Positions 1 through 8,868 of a DNA stretch of 64,000 bases are shown here, in pieces. Position 1 is the first letter of the stretch, and the number at the start of each line of letters is the position of its first letter. The DNA lies in the NCBI GenBank assembly GCA_018672475.1, contig JABHFS010000207.1, positions 1 through 64,000 of the forward strand, written 5' to 3'. Under the pieces are notes generated by a model. That model was not told where the DNA came from. It made no database searches and worked only from the letters and a program-made list of their open reading frames with translations. This stretch comes from Gemmatimonadota bacterium. GTDB taxonomy: Bacteria > Latescibacterota > UBA2968 > UBA8231. The position numbers and the translations under genes are program-made.

Positions 1-1
1 G

Positions 2-367
2 TGGCCGGCGTTCCGCACTGCGGTGGAAATAGTACGCACCAGCGGCAGGGTGTCGATCGTGGGGCTCAATGGCCGCGGTGAGGCCCCGTTGGACTTCAAT
101 CCTCTCGATATGCGCTGGTTCTGGAACAAGGGGATTACGTTGACGGCGGCGAACGGATATGCCGCCGACCCGTTTCCCACCGTTGAAGACCGCTTTGGCC
201 CGGAAAGGCGCTGTGCCCATATGCTCTCGCTGATGGCCGAGGGCAAGCTTGAGCCCAAAAGGCTAGTCACCCACCGCCTGCACTACTCCGAAATGGTCGA
301 GGCTTATGAGATGGCTTATCGCCGCGAAAAAAACATGCTAAATGTCGTATTTAACTGGAAGGACTGA
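2..367 (+). CDS. Zinc-binding alcohol dehydrogenase (MDR) family, C-terminal part
   Basis: The reading frame is already open at base 2 and ends with TGA at 367, so only the last ~121 residues are present. The fragment starts in the nucleotide-binding fold: the AVEIVRTSGRVSIVGL stretch matches the late Rossmann strand of medium-chain dehydrogenases, where sugar or polyol dehydrogenases read 'A..iv.pGGrv..vG'. The tail with a basic residue cluster and a YSEMVEAYEMAY helix is the usual MDR C-terminus. It lies 6 bases before the PhyH-like gene and two enolase-superfamily genes, so it probably oxidises a sugar acid or polyol in the same catabolic operon. Substrate cannot be told from this fragment. 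Confidence 0.75.
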   Translation, partial: WPAFRTAVEIVRTSGRVSIVGLNGRGEAPLDFNPLDMRWFWNKGITLTAANGYAADPFPTVEDRFGPERRCAHMLSLMAEGKLEPKRLVTHRLHYSEMVEAYEMAYRREKNMLNVVFNWKD

Positions 368-373
368 ATAGGG

Positions 374-1213
374 ATGCCGCTTTTACCAACGACGAATGCC
401 GACGGGCAGGAGGTCATTCCGATGACCGAGGCGCAGAAGTATCTCTTCGACCTCAAGGGGTTTATCGCGTTGCCCGGTCTATTGGCGGAGGAAGAGTTGC
501 AGGAGATTCGCGCTCATCAGATGAAGTTCCTGTACGAACGCGAATCGTTGCCAGCTGACGAACGAGACCATCACGGCGGTCCTTCGCAAATACTGCTCGA
601 CCATCCGGCGGTCGTCGGGGTACTCAACGAAATACTGTCGTATCAGGCTCTGGCGACCGAGCAGTGTTACGGCTTCCGCTACGACCATACCTATACTAGC
701 CACCGCGAGTCCGGGCACGATAATTTTAGTCCGCACGGCGGCGGCGGTTATTTCAACTTTCGCGGCAACTCGCATATATACCAGATGCAGTCGGGTAAAA
801 TACACTCGGGGCTGACGCGGGTGGTGTGGGAATTGAATGAAGTGGCCGAGGGGGACGGTGGCACGCTCTTTCTTCCGGGCAGTCACAAAGCGGCCTTCCC
901 CCGTCCGCAAGAGTGGAGCGAGCGGGACAGCCCGTTGTGGGAGAGCTATGCCTGTCCGGCTGGGTCGGCGGTTATCTTTACCGAAGCGCTGTGTCATTCG
1001 GGCACGCGTTGGAACAATGAACAACGGGACCGGTTGTGTCTTTTTACTTGCTATGATACGGTCAATTCGAAATGGGGTAAGGGTTGTCCTGCCCCCGAAG
1101 TTATCGCCTCGTTTCCCGAAAAGAGGCGAACGTTATTTCGAGGGGTTTGGCACGGTATGAGTGAGGTGCCGGGCATTAACCAATATTACGAAGAAAGCAA
1201 TAAGGCGGTTTGA
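374..1213 (+). CDS. Phytanoyl-CoA dioxygenase (PhyH) family protein
   Basis: 279 residues, the usual length for PhyH-like Fe(II)/2-oxoglutarate oxygenases. The double-stranded beta-helix shows an N-terminal metal-region His121 in SPHGGGG, a GDGGTLFLPGSHK loop, and the distal His208 in CHSGTRW followed by an arginine that can bind 2-oxoglutarate. The proximal motif reads HGG rather than the classical HxD, a variant I recall in PhyH relatives from Planctomycetes/Poribacteria-type genomes. An internal ATG at 422 (MTEAQKY) is an alternative start. It sits between an MDR dehydrogenase and two mandelate-racemase-like enzymes, so an oxidative step in sugar-acid or ether breakdown is likely; the substrate is unknown. 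Confidence 0.8.
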   Translation: MPLLPTTNADGQEVIPMTEAQKYLFDLKGFIALPGLLAEEELQEIRAHQMKFLYERESLPADERDHHGGPSQILLDHPAVVGVLNEILSYQALATEQCYGFRYDHTYTSHRESGHDNFSPHGGGGYFNFRGNSHIYQMQSGKIHSGLTRVVWELNEVAEGDGGTLFLPGSHKAAFPRPQEWSERDSPLWESYACPAGSAVIFTEALCHSGTRWNNEQRDRLCLFTCYDTVNSKWGKGCPAPEVIASFPEKRRTLFRGVWHGMSEVPGINQYYEESNKAV

Positions 1214-1217
1214 GCAA

Positions 1218-2420
1218 ATGAAGATAACGAGAATGCAGAGCACGCTCTATGCCTTTGACCTAGGCCGACGAATGGGCGACGCGAATTCGCCATCGGGTAG
1301 GATCAGGGGCAGCGGTTGTGTGGTCGAATTGCAAACGGATGAAGGGTTGGTCGGCATCGGTCTGGGGGGGGGTGGTGTGCGTCCGCAAATGCAGGGCATG
1401 GTCGAACAGCTTTTACAGGGCCAGGATCCGCGGCGGGTGCAGGGTTTGTGGAAGCGCATGGTCGACAAGCATTTCAAGGGGGGACACGACGGTCTGATAA
1501 ACGACGCGATCGCGACTTTGGATATGGCGCTTTGGGATCTCAAAGCTAAAGCCAACGATGAACCCTTGTGGAAGACATTGGGCGGTAGCAAGCAGCCGAT
1601 CCACTGCTATGCCAGTGACTTGGGGATTCCGCTCAGCGACGACGAACTAGCCGCTTGGTTCACGCGCATGGCCAGCGAATACGGTTTTCGTGGCGGCAAG
1701 CTGAAGGTTGGGCTGGATCAGGACGCCGATATCCGCCGGTTAGAGTTGATGGAGCGGGCCTTCAAGCAAACCGCTGAAGCGCCGATGTTGCTGATCGACG
1801 CCAATGAGTACTGGTCTCCGAAGCAGGCGATTCGCAAGGTCGCCGAGATGGAGGAGCGCTTTGACTTGACCTGGGTCGAGGAACCGGCTAGGCGTTGGGA
1901 TTATCTGGGGCTACGGCGTATTAAGGATGCTGTGCGCACCGCCGTCTGTGCCGGAGAAAACCTCGATACGCTCGGTGATTTTTTGCCTTATCTCCAGCAC
2001 CGCGCTGCCGATGTCATCCAAGTTAGTTATGGGATGGGGGGTATCTCCTGCGCCTTGCAGATCGCCGATGCGGCCTTCGGTTACGAATTGCCGATAACCC
2101 TCGGCGGTTCACCGGGATCGATCCACGCGCATTTGGCCACAGTGATGCCGAATTTTATGACGATGGAGGTAATTGATCCGGTCGCACCCGATGGAGTGTT
2201 TACCTCGGACGTGCGCATCGAGGACGGCTGGGCGATTCCCGGAGACAAGCCCGGTCTGGGCATCGAGATCGACCGCGAGGCTCTGGCGAAACAGGCCATT
2301 GAAAAAGTGCCGCCGGGCGCGGGGCCAAGTCCGTTCGGGCGTCGGCCAGGCGCTGGACTGTACGAGGTATTGCCGACCGAGGCGGAACGCGCTGAAGCGG
2401 CGAAAGGAGTGGCACAATGA
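1218..2420 (+). CDS. Mandelate racemase/muconate lactonizing enzyme family (enolase superfamily), copy 1
   Basis: 400 residues from the ATG at 1218, 4 bases after the PhyH stop; an upstream in-frame start at 1161 would run 53 bases into PhyH and is less likely. Enolase-superfamily signatures are all present: the KLK base motif at residues 161-163, metal ligands Asp194 (LLIDANEYW), Glu221 (WVEEPA) and Glu247 (AGENL). These enzymes abstract the proton alpha to a carboxylate; most of this subgroup are sugar-acid dehydratases. The stop overlaps the next gene's ATG by 4 bases (ATGA), so the two paralogues are translationally coupled. Exact substrate is not inferable. Confidence 0.85.
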   Translation: MKITRMQSTLYAFDLGRRMGDANSPSGRIRGSGCVVELQTDEGLVGIGLGGGGVRPQMQGMVEQLLQGQDPRRVQGLWKRMVDKHFKGGHDGLINDAIATLDMALWDLKAKANDEPLWKTLGGSKQPIHCYASDLGIPLSDDELAAWFTRMASEYGFRGGKLKVGLDQDADIRRLELMERAFKQTAEAPMLLIDANEYWSPKQAIRKVAEMEERFDLTWVEEPARRWDYLGLRRIKDAVRTAVCAGENLDTLGDFLPYLQHRAADVIQVSYGMGGISCALQIADAAFGYELPITLGGSPGSIHAHLATVMPNFMTMEVIDPVAPDGVFTSDVRIEDGWAIPGDKPGLGIEIDREALAKQAIEKVPPGAGPSPFGRRPGAGLYEVLPTEAERAEAAKGVAQ

Positions 2421-3574
2421 AGATTACCGGGTTTCGCGTTGAAAACTACACGATGCAGATGGATCGGCCCATCGCTGATTCTAATTATCCCGCCGGTGAT
2501 GATTTGATGCCGTCGAGCTTGTTGTGGATCGAGACCGACGAGGGCGTCTCGGGTATCGCGCCGGGCGGCGGGGATGTCGAACGTTTTTTTCATTTGCTCG
2601 AAGGACAGGATCCGCGCGAAGTCGTCGGATTGTGGCGCAAGATGGTCGACTATGTGCACAAGGGCGGATTGGTTGCGGTGGGTGGACCGATTAGCTCGAT
2701 CGATATTGCGCTCTGGGATTTAAAGGCCAAGCTAGCCGAAGAGCCGTTGTGGCAGACCTTCGGGGCGTTAGAAGGGCGGACCAAGGCCTATGCTAGCGGC
2801 ATCGGTTATTGCTTGTCGGACGAAGATCTGTTTGCCTTCTATCGCCGGATGGCCGAGCGCGGGGTCGACGGCGGCAAGCTCAAAATTGGTTTGGATATGA
2901 CGGCGGACCTGAGGCGGATCGGTATCATGCGCGATGCGCTCTCGGTGGCCTCGCCCCGGCCGCAACTGATGATCGACGTAAACGAGTATTGGTCGCCGAA
3001 ACAGACCGTGCGCTTTATGCACGAGATCGAGAAACACTACGATATTACCTGGATCGAAGAACCGGCCCGGCGGTGGGATTACGAGGGACTCAGCCAGGTC
3101 TCGCGGCAGATCAAAGCCGCGGTGGCCACCGCCGAAAACCTCAAGAGTATCGGTGAGGTCTATCCGTTGATCCACAACCAGGCGGTCGATATCATCAATG
3201 TGTCGACCGCGACGTCGGGTTTTACCGGTTGTCGTCAGGTGGCGCACCTGGCCTATGCTTATGAGCTGCCGGTGTCGATGATGAATTGCCAGGCCAATTA
3301 TATGGCGCACTTGGCGGCGGCTTTGCCCAATCATCTGTCGATGGAGGTCGTCGACCCGGGGCGAGAGCATTGCCTGGATTTCGACAACCATATTGAAGAG
3401 GGCTTTATCGTCTTGGGCGACAAGCCGGGTTTGGGTATTGAGGTGAATGAGCAGAAGTTACGGGCGTTGCAGGAGAATCCACCGGCGCGCAAGAGTAATT
3501 TTCCGTTTGCGCGTCGTGAGGGGGCGGGGGCATATGTGAAAGGGGTGGAGGAGGGGGAAGTGCCGTGGAAATGA
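2417..3574 (+). CDS. Mandelate racemase/muconate lactonizing enzyme family, copy 2
   Basis: 385 residues, a paralogue of the gene just upstream with the same skeleton: KLK at 154-156, metal ligands Asp187 (LMIDVNEYW), Glu214 (WIEEPARRWDY) and Glu240 (TAENL). The shared NEYWSPKQ and EEPARRWDY stretches show the two arose by tandem duplication, but the rest has diverged strongly, so they may act on different epimers or form a hetero-oligomer. It starts with ATG inside the ATGA overlap with copy 1. It is the last gene before a strong hairpin and a convergent gene. Confidence 0.85.
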   Translation: MKITGFRVENYTMQMDRPIADSNYPAGDDLMPSSLLWIETDEGVSGIAPGGGDVERFFHLLEGQDPREVVGLWRKMVDYVHKGGLVAVGGPISSIDIALWDLKAKLAEEPLWQTFGALEGRTKAYASGIGYCLSDEDLFAFYRRMAERGVDGGKLKIGLDMTADLRRIGIMRDALSVASPRPQLMIDVNEYWSPKQTVRFMHEIEKHYDITWIEEPARRWDYEGLSQVSRQIKAAVATAENLKSIGEVYPLIHNQAVDIINVSTATSGFTGCRQVAHLAYAYELPVSMMNCQANYMAHLAAALPNHLSMEVVDPGREHCLDFDNHIEEGFIVLGDKPGLGIEVNEQKLRALQENPPARKSNFPFARREGAGAYVKGVEEGEVPWK

Positions 3575-3615
3575 GAGGAAATCTTTTGGCTGTAAAGTAA
3601 GCCTTAGGGGGCTGT

Positions 3616-3648
3616 CGAAGGGGGCGCAAGCAGATAGCGCCCCCTTCG
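3616..3648. terminator. Perfect 12-bp hairpin between convergent genes
   Basis: A 12-bp perfect inverted repeat (arms 3616-3627 and 3637-3648, 9-base loop) lies between the end of the enolase-type operon and the convergent polyamine synthase gene. Neither side has a T-run, so it is not a textbook intrinsic terminator. It may act bidirectionally as a processing or stabilising stem. Confidence 0.5.
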
Positions 3649-3684
3649 CAGCGGATCTCGCCCGGGTGTTACACGAATGGGCGT

Positions 3685-5319
3685 CTAAAGTACCTCTTTT
3701 AACCCCGGCTCGATTTCTCCTACTAATTCCGATAACAGGTGCAGCGGCAGTTCCGTCAGATAAGATTGGCTATATGCCGAGCCGATAGCGCCTTGGCATA
3801 TGAGGTCGCGCGCTTGGTTTTTGGTGAGGACGGAGTCCTTACTTTTATACCAGGCGATAAGCCCTTCGCGCCAGGCGTTGCCGAGGCGGGCTTTGGCGTG
3901 GTCGGCGAGGTAGCGCAGGAGAAATGCGGGACCGTGGTCTCTGGGCGTTGGTATCTTCTGTAGCAGAATGGAAACCAGTTGTTGCTGTGTCGCCTTATCG
4001 ACGAGGCGGTATTTGCAGGCGATTATCGGATGCAGCGGGGCACCGTTATACAATACCTTGGCCTGTTTGTGATGTACCGTCACCAAGATCGATTCGGCTT
4101 GCGCGCTGAGCAGTAGGCGAATCAGGTAGGTATCGAAATGCGGGTGCAGCTGCAAGGCCAAGTTCCGCGTGCGCGGCTGGTCGCCCGTACGGCAGGCGGC
4201 TAGATAGTCTGCAAGATCGACGCGCTTGGCCTTTGGCCATATATCTTTTGGCCAGGATTCGCCCACTAGGGTCGTCTCGTTTTCTTGCCAGTCCTGCGCA
4301 ATTTTCACTGGGCCTTCCAAGGACAATGGGTTTTCTGCTTCTTCTGAGTTGCGCCCATGGGTGTATATATTGGCGGTGGCGGCGATGCGCTCCGCGGCAG
4401 GGCGGCTGCGGCGCGTAGGGCGAAGCACATAGAGCGCACTTTGCGCGCCGATGGCGCGGGCGCCGTGATAGTGGTTGAAGTGCGGGAGGATGGCTTCGTA
4501 GACCAGGCGCAGTTCGTGCAGGGCGGTTTGCACTTTGTAGCCTAGCCCGGGATGCTGTTCGCCAAAGCCATAGGCTAGCAGGATACGGGAAAATGGGTGG
4601 TCGGACAGGGCGGCGATACTCCGTTGCAAGAAGAGCTTGACGCCGGCGGGGCTATAGGGCGGGTCGGTGAATACGAGATCGAAGTGGGTTTCGAGGCTGG
4701 CCGGAAGTTCAAGGCGCAAGTCGGCGAAGTAGGTCTTGATATTCCAATCGCGCTCCCGGGCGGTTTTGTCGATAAAGGCCAACAGTTGTTCGTCGACGTC
4801 GACGACGGTAACGTGCATTTCGGGGCAGGTGGCGGCGAGCGCGAAACTGGTCAGGTCGTGGTCGCCGAGGCAGAGGACTTGCGCCTGGGCGGTCTCATAG
4901 GTCGTCGCGACGAACAACGCCCGTTTGAGCAGGGTTTCTGGGGTGGCGGCGACATGGTCGAGGTGGCGGTCCGGGTGTGGCCGGTCGGCGAGCGCGGTAC
5001 GCAGCGGTGTGAGTGCTGGGTGGTCGGGCGTAATATCAGCGGGGAATTGGGCCGCAAGAGGGCCGGGCGCGAAGAGCGTTTGCAGGTCATCGCAATGCGC
5101 AGGGGCGAGCCGCAGGTGCTCTTCCTGTTTTTCGAGCCAGGGTTCGATCAGGTGCAGGACCTGGCCGATGCCACGATGGGAGAGCGCGTGTTTGTCGACG
5201 AGTCCGTCGTGTGTTTGCCATTCGTCTAGGTCGGCGACGAGGCGGCGGATGCGGGCGAAATCCAGACCCCAAATCTGTTGTAGCTCTTGGTATATATTTT
5301 CGATGTCGGGTGTATTCAT
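3685..5319 (-). CDS. Branched-chain polyamine synthase A (BpsA)-like bis-aminopropyl spermidine synthase, extended
   Basis: 544 residues from the ATG at 5319. An N-terminal winged-helix-like region is followed by an aminopropyltransferase fold: GDHDLTS at 152-158 (GDDDLTS in archaeal BpsA), a VVDVDEQLLAFI strand, and the acceptor-site motif TDPPYS around Asp219. The family transfers aminopropyl groups from decarboxylated AdoMet to spermidine, giving N4-branched polyamines. About 200 residues follow the ~350-residue catalytic part and match no domain I recognise. The start overlaps the stop of a degraded FAD oxidoreductase by 4 bases. An extension upstream to 5424 exists in frame but reads as low-complexity basic sequence. 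Confidence 0.75.
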   Translation of the reverse strand: MNTPDIENIYQELQQIWGLDFARIRRLVADLDEWQTHDGLVDKHALSHRGIGQVLHLIEPWLEKQEEHLRLAPAHCDDLQTLFAPGPLAAQFPADITPDHPALTPLRTALADRPHPDRHLDHVAATPETLLKRALFVATTYETAQAQVLCLGDHDLTSFALAATCPEMHVTVVDVDEQLLAFIDKTARERDWNIKTYFADLRLELPASLETHFDLVFTDPPYSPAGVKLFLQRSIAALSDHPFSRILLAYGFGEQHPGLGYKVQTALHELRLVYEAILPHFNHYHGARAIGAQSALYVLRPTRRSRPAAERIAATANIYTHGRNSEEAENPLSLEGPVKIAQDWQENETTLVGESWPKDIWPKAKRVDLADYLAACRTGDQPRTRNLALQLHPHFDTYLIRLLLSAQAESILVTVHHKQAKVLYNGAPLHPIIACKYRLVDKATQQQLVSILLQKIPTPRDHGPAFLLRYLADHAKARLGNAWREGLIAWYKSKDSVLTKNQARDLICQGAIGSAYSQSYLTELPLHLLSELVGEIEPGLKEVL

Positions 5320-5801
5320 TCGTTGATCTCGTAGGGTTGCCCCGGGGTGAAGTCCTGTTCGGGCGGGGGGGTGATATCGGTCATGGCGTCGAGATAACCG
5401 CTCGCCAGATCGAGGCCACGCCATCGCGTTGCAGGACTTAGCGCAGGGTTGCAGGGGAGATGCTCGATATATTGCCGTCGCAAAGCGCGGCGGTGGTTCC
5501 GGCCACCTTCAGGGCCTTCAGCCAATAGCGCGCTGATGCGACGGCCGTTACTTTCGACGGCGGTAAAACGGCTTTGCAAATGCAAACGGCAACGGTCTTC
5601 GGTGGCGAGTATCTGCCGCATGATCTGGTCGAGGGCCGCGGCTTCATAGTTGTTGGCCCCGGCCCAGGTATAGGTCTCGCCAACGCCCTCGGCGGCTTCG
5701 ATTCGCAGTACCGAAGCCCTATTCCGGCTGGCGGCCACCGCTGCTGCAAAACCGCCGCTGCCGGCACTGATTACGCTAATATCACAAGACCTAGTCTGCA
5801 T
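5316..5801 (-). pseudogene. Remnant of an FAD-dependent oxidoreductase
   Basis: A 161-residue frame starts like the FAD_oxidored family (DISVISAGSGGFAAAVAASR, a damaged version of the GGGxxG dinucleotide motif) and continues with an RFTAVESNGRRISALL stretch typical of its FAD-side strand. It then jumps to FTPGQPYEINE, which resembles the PYEIPYRSL motif normally some 200-300 residues later. Intact members are 450-600 residues, so most of the middle and the whole C-terminus are missing. It probably derives from a deletion plus point decay. Its TGA overlaps the ATG of the polyamine synthase gene. Confidence 0.6.
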
Positions 5802-5902
5802 GGGCTACTAAGATAAACCTTCCCCGACGGCTACGCTTGATTCCTGCACATCTGTTTAGTTAATTATGGGCCGAATGTTTTTAACCCAACCCAAGGACAC
5901 TT

Positions 5903-8635
5903 ATGGCTGCGGACGAAAAAATACTCTTTCTGCTCGACGGCATGGCACTGGCCTATCGCGGCCACTTCGCGTTGATCCGCAACCCGCGGATGACCTCAGA
6001 AGGCATGAACACCTCTGCGGTTTTCGCCTTCGCCAATACCATGCTCTCCATAATAGAGAAAGGCAAGCCAACGCATATCGCCGCGGTCTTTGATACCCCC
6101 GAGCCGACCTATCGCCATAAGATGTATGTGGAGTACAAAGCCCAGCGCGAGGCGATGCCGGAGGATTTGAGCATGGCTCTACCCTATGTGTTCCGACTCT
6201 GCGAGGCGTTCAATATTCCAGTGATCAAGGCGCCCGGTTGGGAGGCGGATGATGTAATCGGCACATTGGCTAAAAGGGCGGAGCCGGAAGGTTTTCGCAC
6301 CTACATGGTTACGCCCGACAAGGATTATGGGCAGTTGGTTTCCGAGCAGAGCCTAATCTACAAGCCGGGCCGCGGCGGCGACGAGGCCGAAGTATTAGGT
6401 GTGCCGGAGATTCTCGCGCAATGGCAGATCGAACGCATTGACCAGGTGGTCGACGTGTTGGGGTTGATGGGCGACGCTTCTGATAATGTGCCCGGAGTGC
6501 CCGGTATCGGACCGAAGACGGCGCAAAAGCTCATTGCCCAGTACGGCAGCGTCGAAAATTTGCTCGAACACACCGATGAACTGAAGGGCAAGCAGAAGCA
6601 GAATGTCGAGGAAAACAAGGAACAGGCGCTGCTTTCAAAAGAACTGGTTACTATCGAGTGTGATGTGCCCTTGGATATGGAACCGGACGATTTAATCCGG
6701 GTCGACCTGGACAGGGAGAAACTCACCGCCCTGTTCACCGAGCTGGAATTTAGCAGCCTGGGCAAGCGGTTGCTCGGCGACGACTATGGGGCTGAGCAAG
6801 AGGCGAGCCACGGTCCGTTAAAGACCTTGGAAGATGTAGAGCACGATTACCAGTTGGTCGATACGCCTGAAAAGCGCGAGGAACTGATCGCGGCCCTGTC
6901 GCGGCAGCAGGTCTTTTGCTTTGACAGCGAGACGACGGGGCTGGACGCGAGGAACTGTGATATTATCGGCTTGGCCTTTTCCTGGGAGCCGCACAAGGGC
7001 TATTACGTTTCCCTGCCGCAAGGGCGCGATGCGGTATTGTCGGTTTTGGAAGAATTTCGTCAGGTCTTTGAGAATGCGGCCAGTGAGAAGATTGGTCACA
7101 ACCTTAAATACGACCTCAGTGTGCTGCGTTGGCACGGGGTGCGGGTCGAGGGACCTTTCTTTGATACGATGCTGGCGGCGATCGTGGCTGAGCCGGACCT
7201 TCGGCGCAGCATGGACGAACTGGCCAAGACCCTGCTCGCCTATGAACCCAAACCGATCTCCGAACTGATCGGCCCGAAGGGGGATGAGCAGTTAAACCTT
7301 CTGCAAGTGCCGATGGAGCAAGTGGCAGAATACGCCTGCGAAGACGCCGATATAACCTTGCAATTGGCCCAGGTGCTGCGGCCCAAGATCGAAGAAATGG
7401 GTCAGAGCAAGCTATTCTACGAGATTGAATGCCCGCTATTGCCCGTTCTCGTCGATATGGAATACGAGGGCATTCGCATGGAAGCCAAGGCACTCGACGC
7501 GCTCTCGCACCAGTTTCAGGAATCGATAGAGCTGGCGGCAGAGCGCGTTTTCGAGTTGGCGGGGGAACGTTTTAATCTCAACTCGGGCAGCCAACTTGGA
7601 ACGGTTCTCTTTGAGAAAATGGAACTGGACCCCAATGCCCGAAAAACGGCGAAGACCGGTCAATACCAGACCGGCGAGCAAGTTTTGCGCCGTCTGTCCT
7701 ATCGTCATGAGATCGCGCAGAATATCCTCGATTATCGTCTGCACACCAAGCTCAAGTCCACCTATGTCGATATGTTGCCGGGTGCGGTCAACAAACAGAC
7801 CGGGCGGATCCACACGCACTACGACCAGTTGATGACGGCCACGGGGCGGATGAAATCCGATGGGCCGAACCTGCAGAATATCCCGATCCGCAGCGAACAG
7901 GGGCGCGAGATCCGCAGGGCTTTCGTCGCCAAGAGCGACGACTACCTAATTTTCTCCGCCGATTATTCGCAGATTGAATTGAGGATCGCGGCCGAGCTGA
8001 GCGCCGACGAGAGCATGGTCGAGACGTTTAAAAGCGGTGGCGATATTCATAATGCCACGGCGATGAAGATCTACCGCGTCGAAGAAGAACAGGTCACCGG
8101 CGAGATGCGCCGCCAGGCGAAAACGGTTAATTTCGGCATCATCTACGGTATATCACCCTTCGGGTTAGCTGAGCGGCTCGATGTCACCCGCAAGCAGGCG
8201 GCTGAAATGATCGAACAGTATTTCGCCCAGTATCCCGGCGTGCAGCGCTATTTCGACGAGACCATCGAGTTTGCTCGCGACAAGGGCTATGTCGAAACGG
8301 TGATGGGGCGCCGACGCTATTTGCGCGATATCAACTCACGCAACGCCACCACCCGTAAGGGTGCCGAACGCAATGCCATCAATACCCGAGTCCAGGGCAC
8401 CGCCGCCGATATGATCAAGATCGCGATGAACCGCATCCAAAAACGGATCCGTGAGGGAGGGTTTCGTTCGGCGATGTTATTGCAGGTCCACGACGAATTG
8501 GTTTTTGATTTGCATCGCGACGAGGTGGAGACCCTGTCGCCGATGGTGATGAAAGAGATGCGCGAGGCGATGCCGATGCAAGTACCTATAGAGGTTGAAA
8601 TGAGTACTGGCGAAAACTGGCTAGAGGCCCATTGA
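5903..8635 (+). CDS. polA: DNA polymerase I
   Basis: 910 residues, full length. It has an N-terminal 5'-3' flap exonuclease (about 1-295, with the GVPGIGPKTAQKL helix-hairpin-helix), a 3'-5' proofreading domain (about 320-510) and a family A polymerase domain. Proofreading looks active because Asp341 and Glu343 (FDSETTGLD) and the YACEDADIT motif are intact. Polymerase motif A (DYSQIELRI, Asp687), motif B (RRQAKTVNFGIIYG) and motif C (HDELVFD, His863-Asp864) are canonical. An AAGGAC ribosome-binding site lies 5 bases before the ATG. It acts in Okazaki-fragment processing and excision repair, and is transcribed alone. Confidence 0.98.
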   Translation: MAADEKILFLLDGMALAYRGHFALIRNPRMTSEGMNTSAVFAFANTMLSIIEKGKPTHIAAVFDTPEPTYRHKMYVEYKAQREAMPEDLSMALPYVFRLCEAFNIPVIKAPGWEADDVIGTLAKRAEPEGFRTYMVTPDKDYGQLVSEQSLIYKPGRGGDEAEVLGVPEILAQWQIERIDQVVDVLGLMGDASDNVPGVPGIGPKTAQKLIAQYGSVENLLEHTDELKGKQKQNVEENKEQALLSKELVTIECDVPLDMEPDDLIRVDLDREKLTALFTELEFSSLGKRLLGDDYGAEQEASHGPLKTLEDVEHDYQLVDTPEKREELIAALSRQQVFCFDSETTGLDARNCDIIGLAFSWEPHKGYYVSLPQGRDAVLSVLEEFRQVFENAASEKIGHNLKYDLSVLRWHGVRVEGPFFDTMLAAIVAEPDLRRSMDELAKTLLAYEPKPISELIGPKGDEQLNLLQVPMEQVAEYACEDADITLQLAQVLRPKIEEMGQSKLFYEIECPLLPVLVDMEYEGIRMEAKALDALSHQFQESIELAAERVFELAGERFNLNSGSQLGTVLFEKMELDPNARKTAKTGQYQTGEQVLRRLSYRHEIAQNILDYRLHTKLKSTYVDMLPGAVNKQTGRIHTHYDQLMTATGRMKSDGPNLQNIPIRSEQGREIRRAFVAKSDDYLIFSADYSQIELRIAAELSADESMVETFKSGGDIHNATAMKIYRVEEEQVTGEMRRQAKTVNFGIIYGISPFGLAERLDVTRKQAAEMIEQYFAQYPGVQRYFDETIEFARDKGYVETVMGRRRYLRDINSRNATTRKGAERNAINTRVQGTAADMIKIAMNRIQKRIREGGFRSAMLLQVHDELVFDLHRDEVETLSPMVMKEMREAMPMQVPIEVEMSTGENWLEAH

Positions 8636-8642
8636 AACGGAT

Positions 8643-8868
8643 ATGAGCGAGAGCGAAGAGCGTCAAGCCGCCTCAGTTGCGGCATTGCGTCGTCGCTTGG
8701 CCGATATCGAAGTGGCCGAGGCCGAGCGCCGGGTGTTATAGGATGCTCTTCGATGCAATTCTGATCCAGGATAAAGGGGGCATGCTCGATTGCAACCTGA
8801 GTTCCGCCGATAGATGGTTCGGCTATCCCCGCAGCGAGGTCCTCGGGCCTACGGGGCGTTCCTGGTGA
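8643..8868 (+). pseudogene. PAS-domain sensor gene remnant
   Basis: A 32-codon frame from the ATG at 8643 (MSESEERQAASVAALRRRLA, coiled-coil-like) hits TAG at 8739-8741. The adjacent frame then reads LFDAILIQDKGGMLDCN and ADRWFGYPRSEVLG, an unmistakable PAS-domain start, and ends in TGA. This is a frameshifted and truncated PAS protein, probably the beginning of a sensor kinase or cyclic-di-GMP enzyme. It directly follows polA. Confidence 0.65.

Noticed and set aside
4597-5229. 210-codon plus-strand open frame opposite the polyamine synthase gene
   Set aside because: It is the mirror of a GC-rich real gene; composition is Gly/Val/Glu-rich without any family motif, and the minus strand carries clear BpsA motifs.
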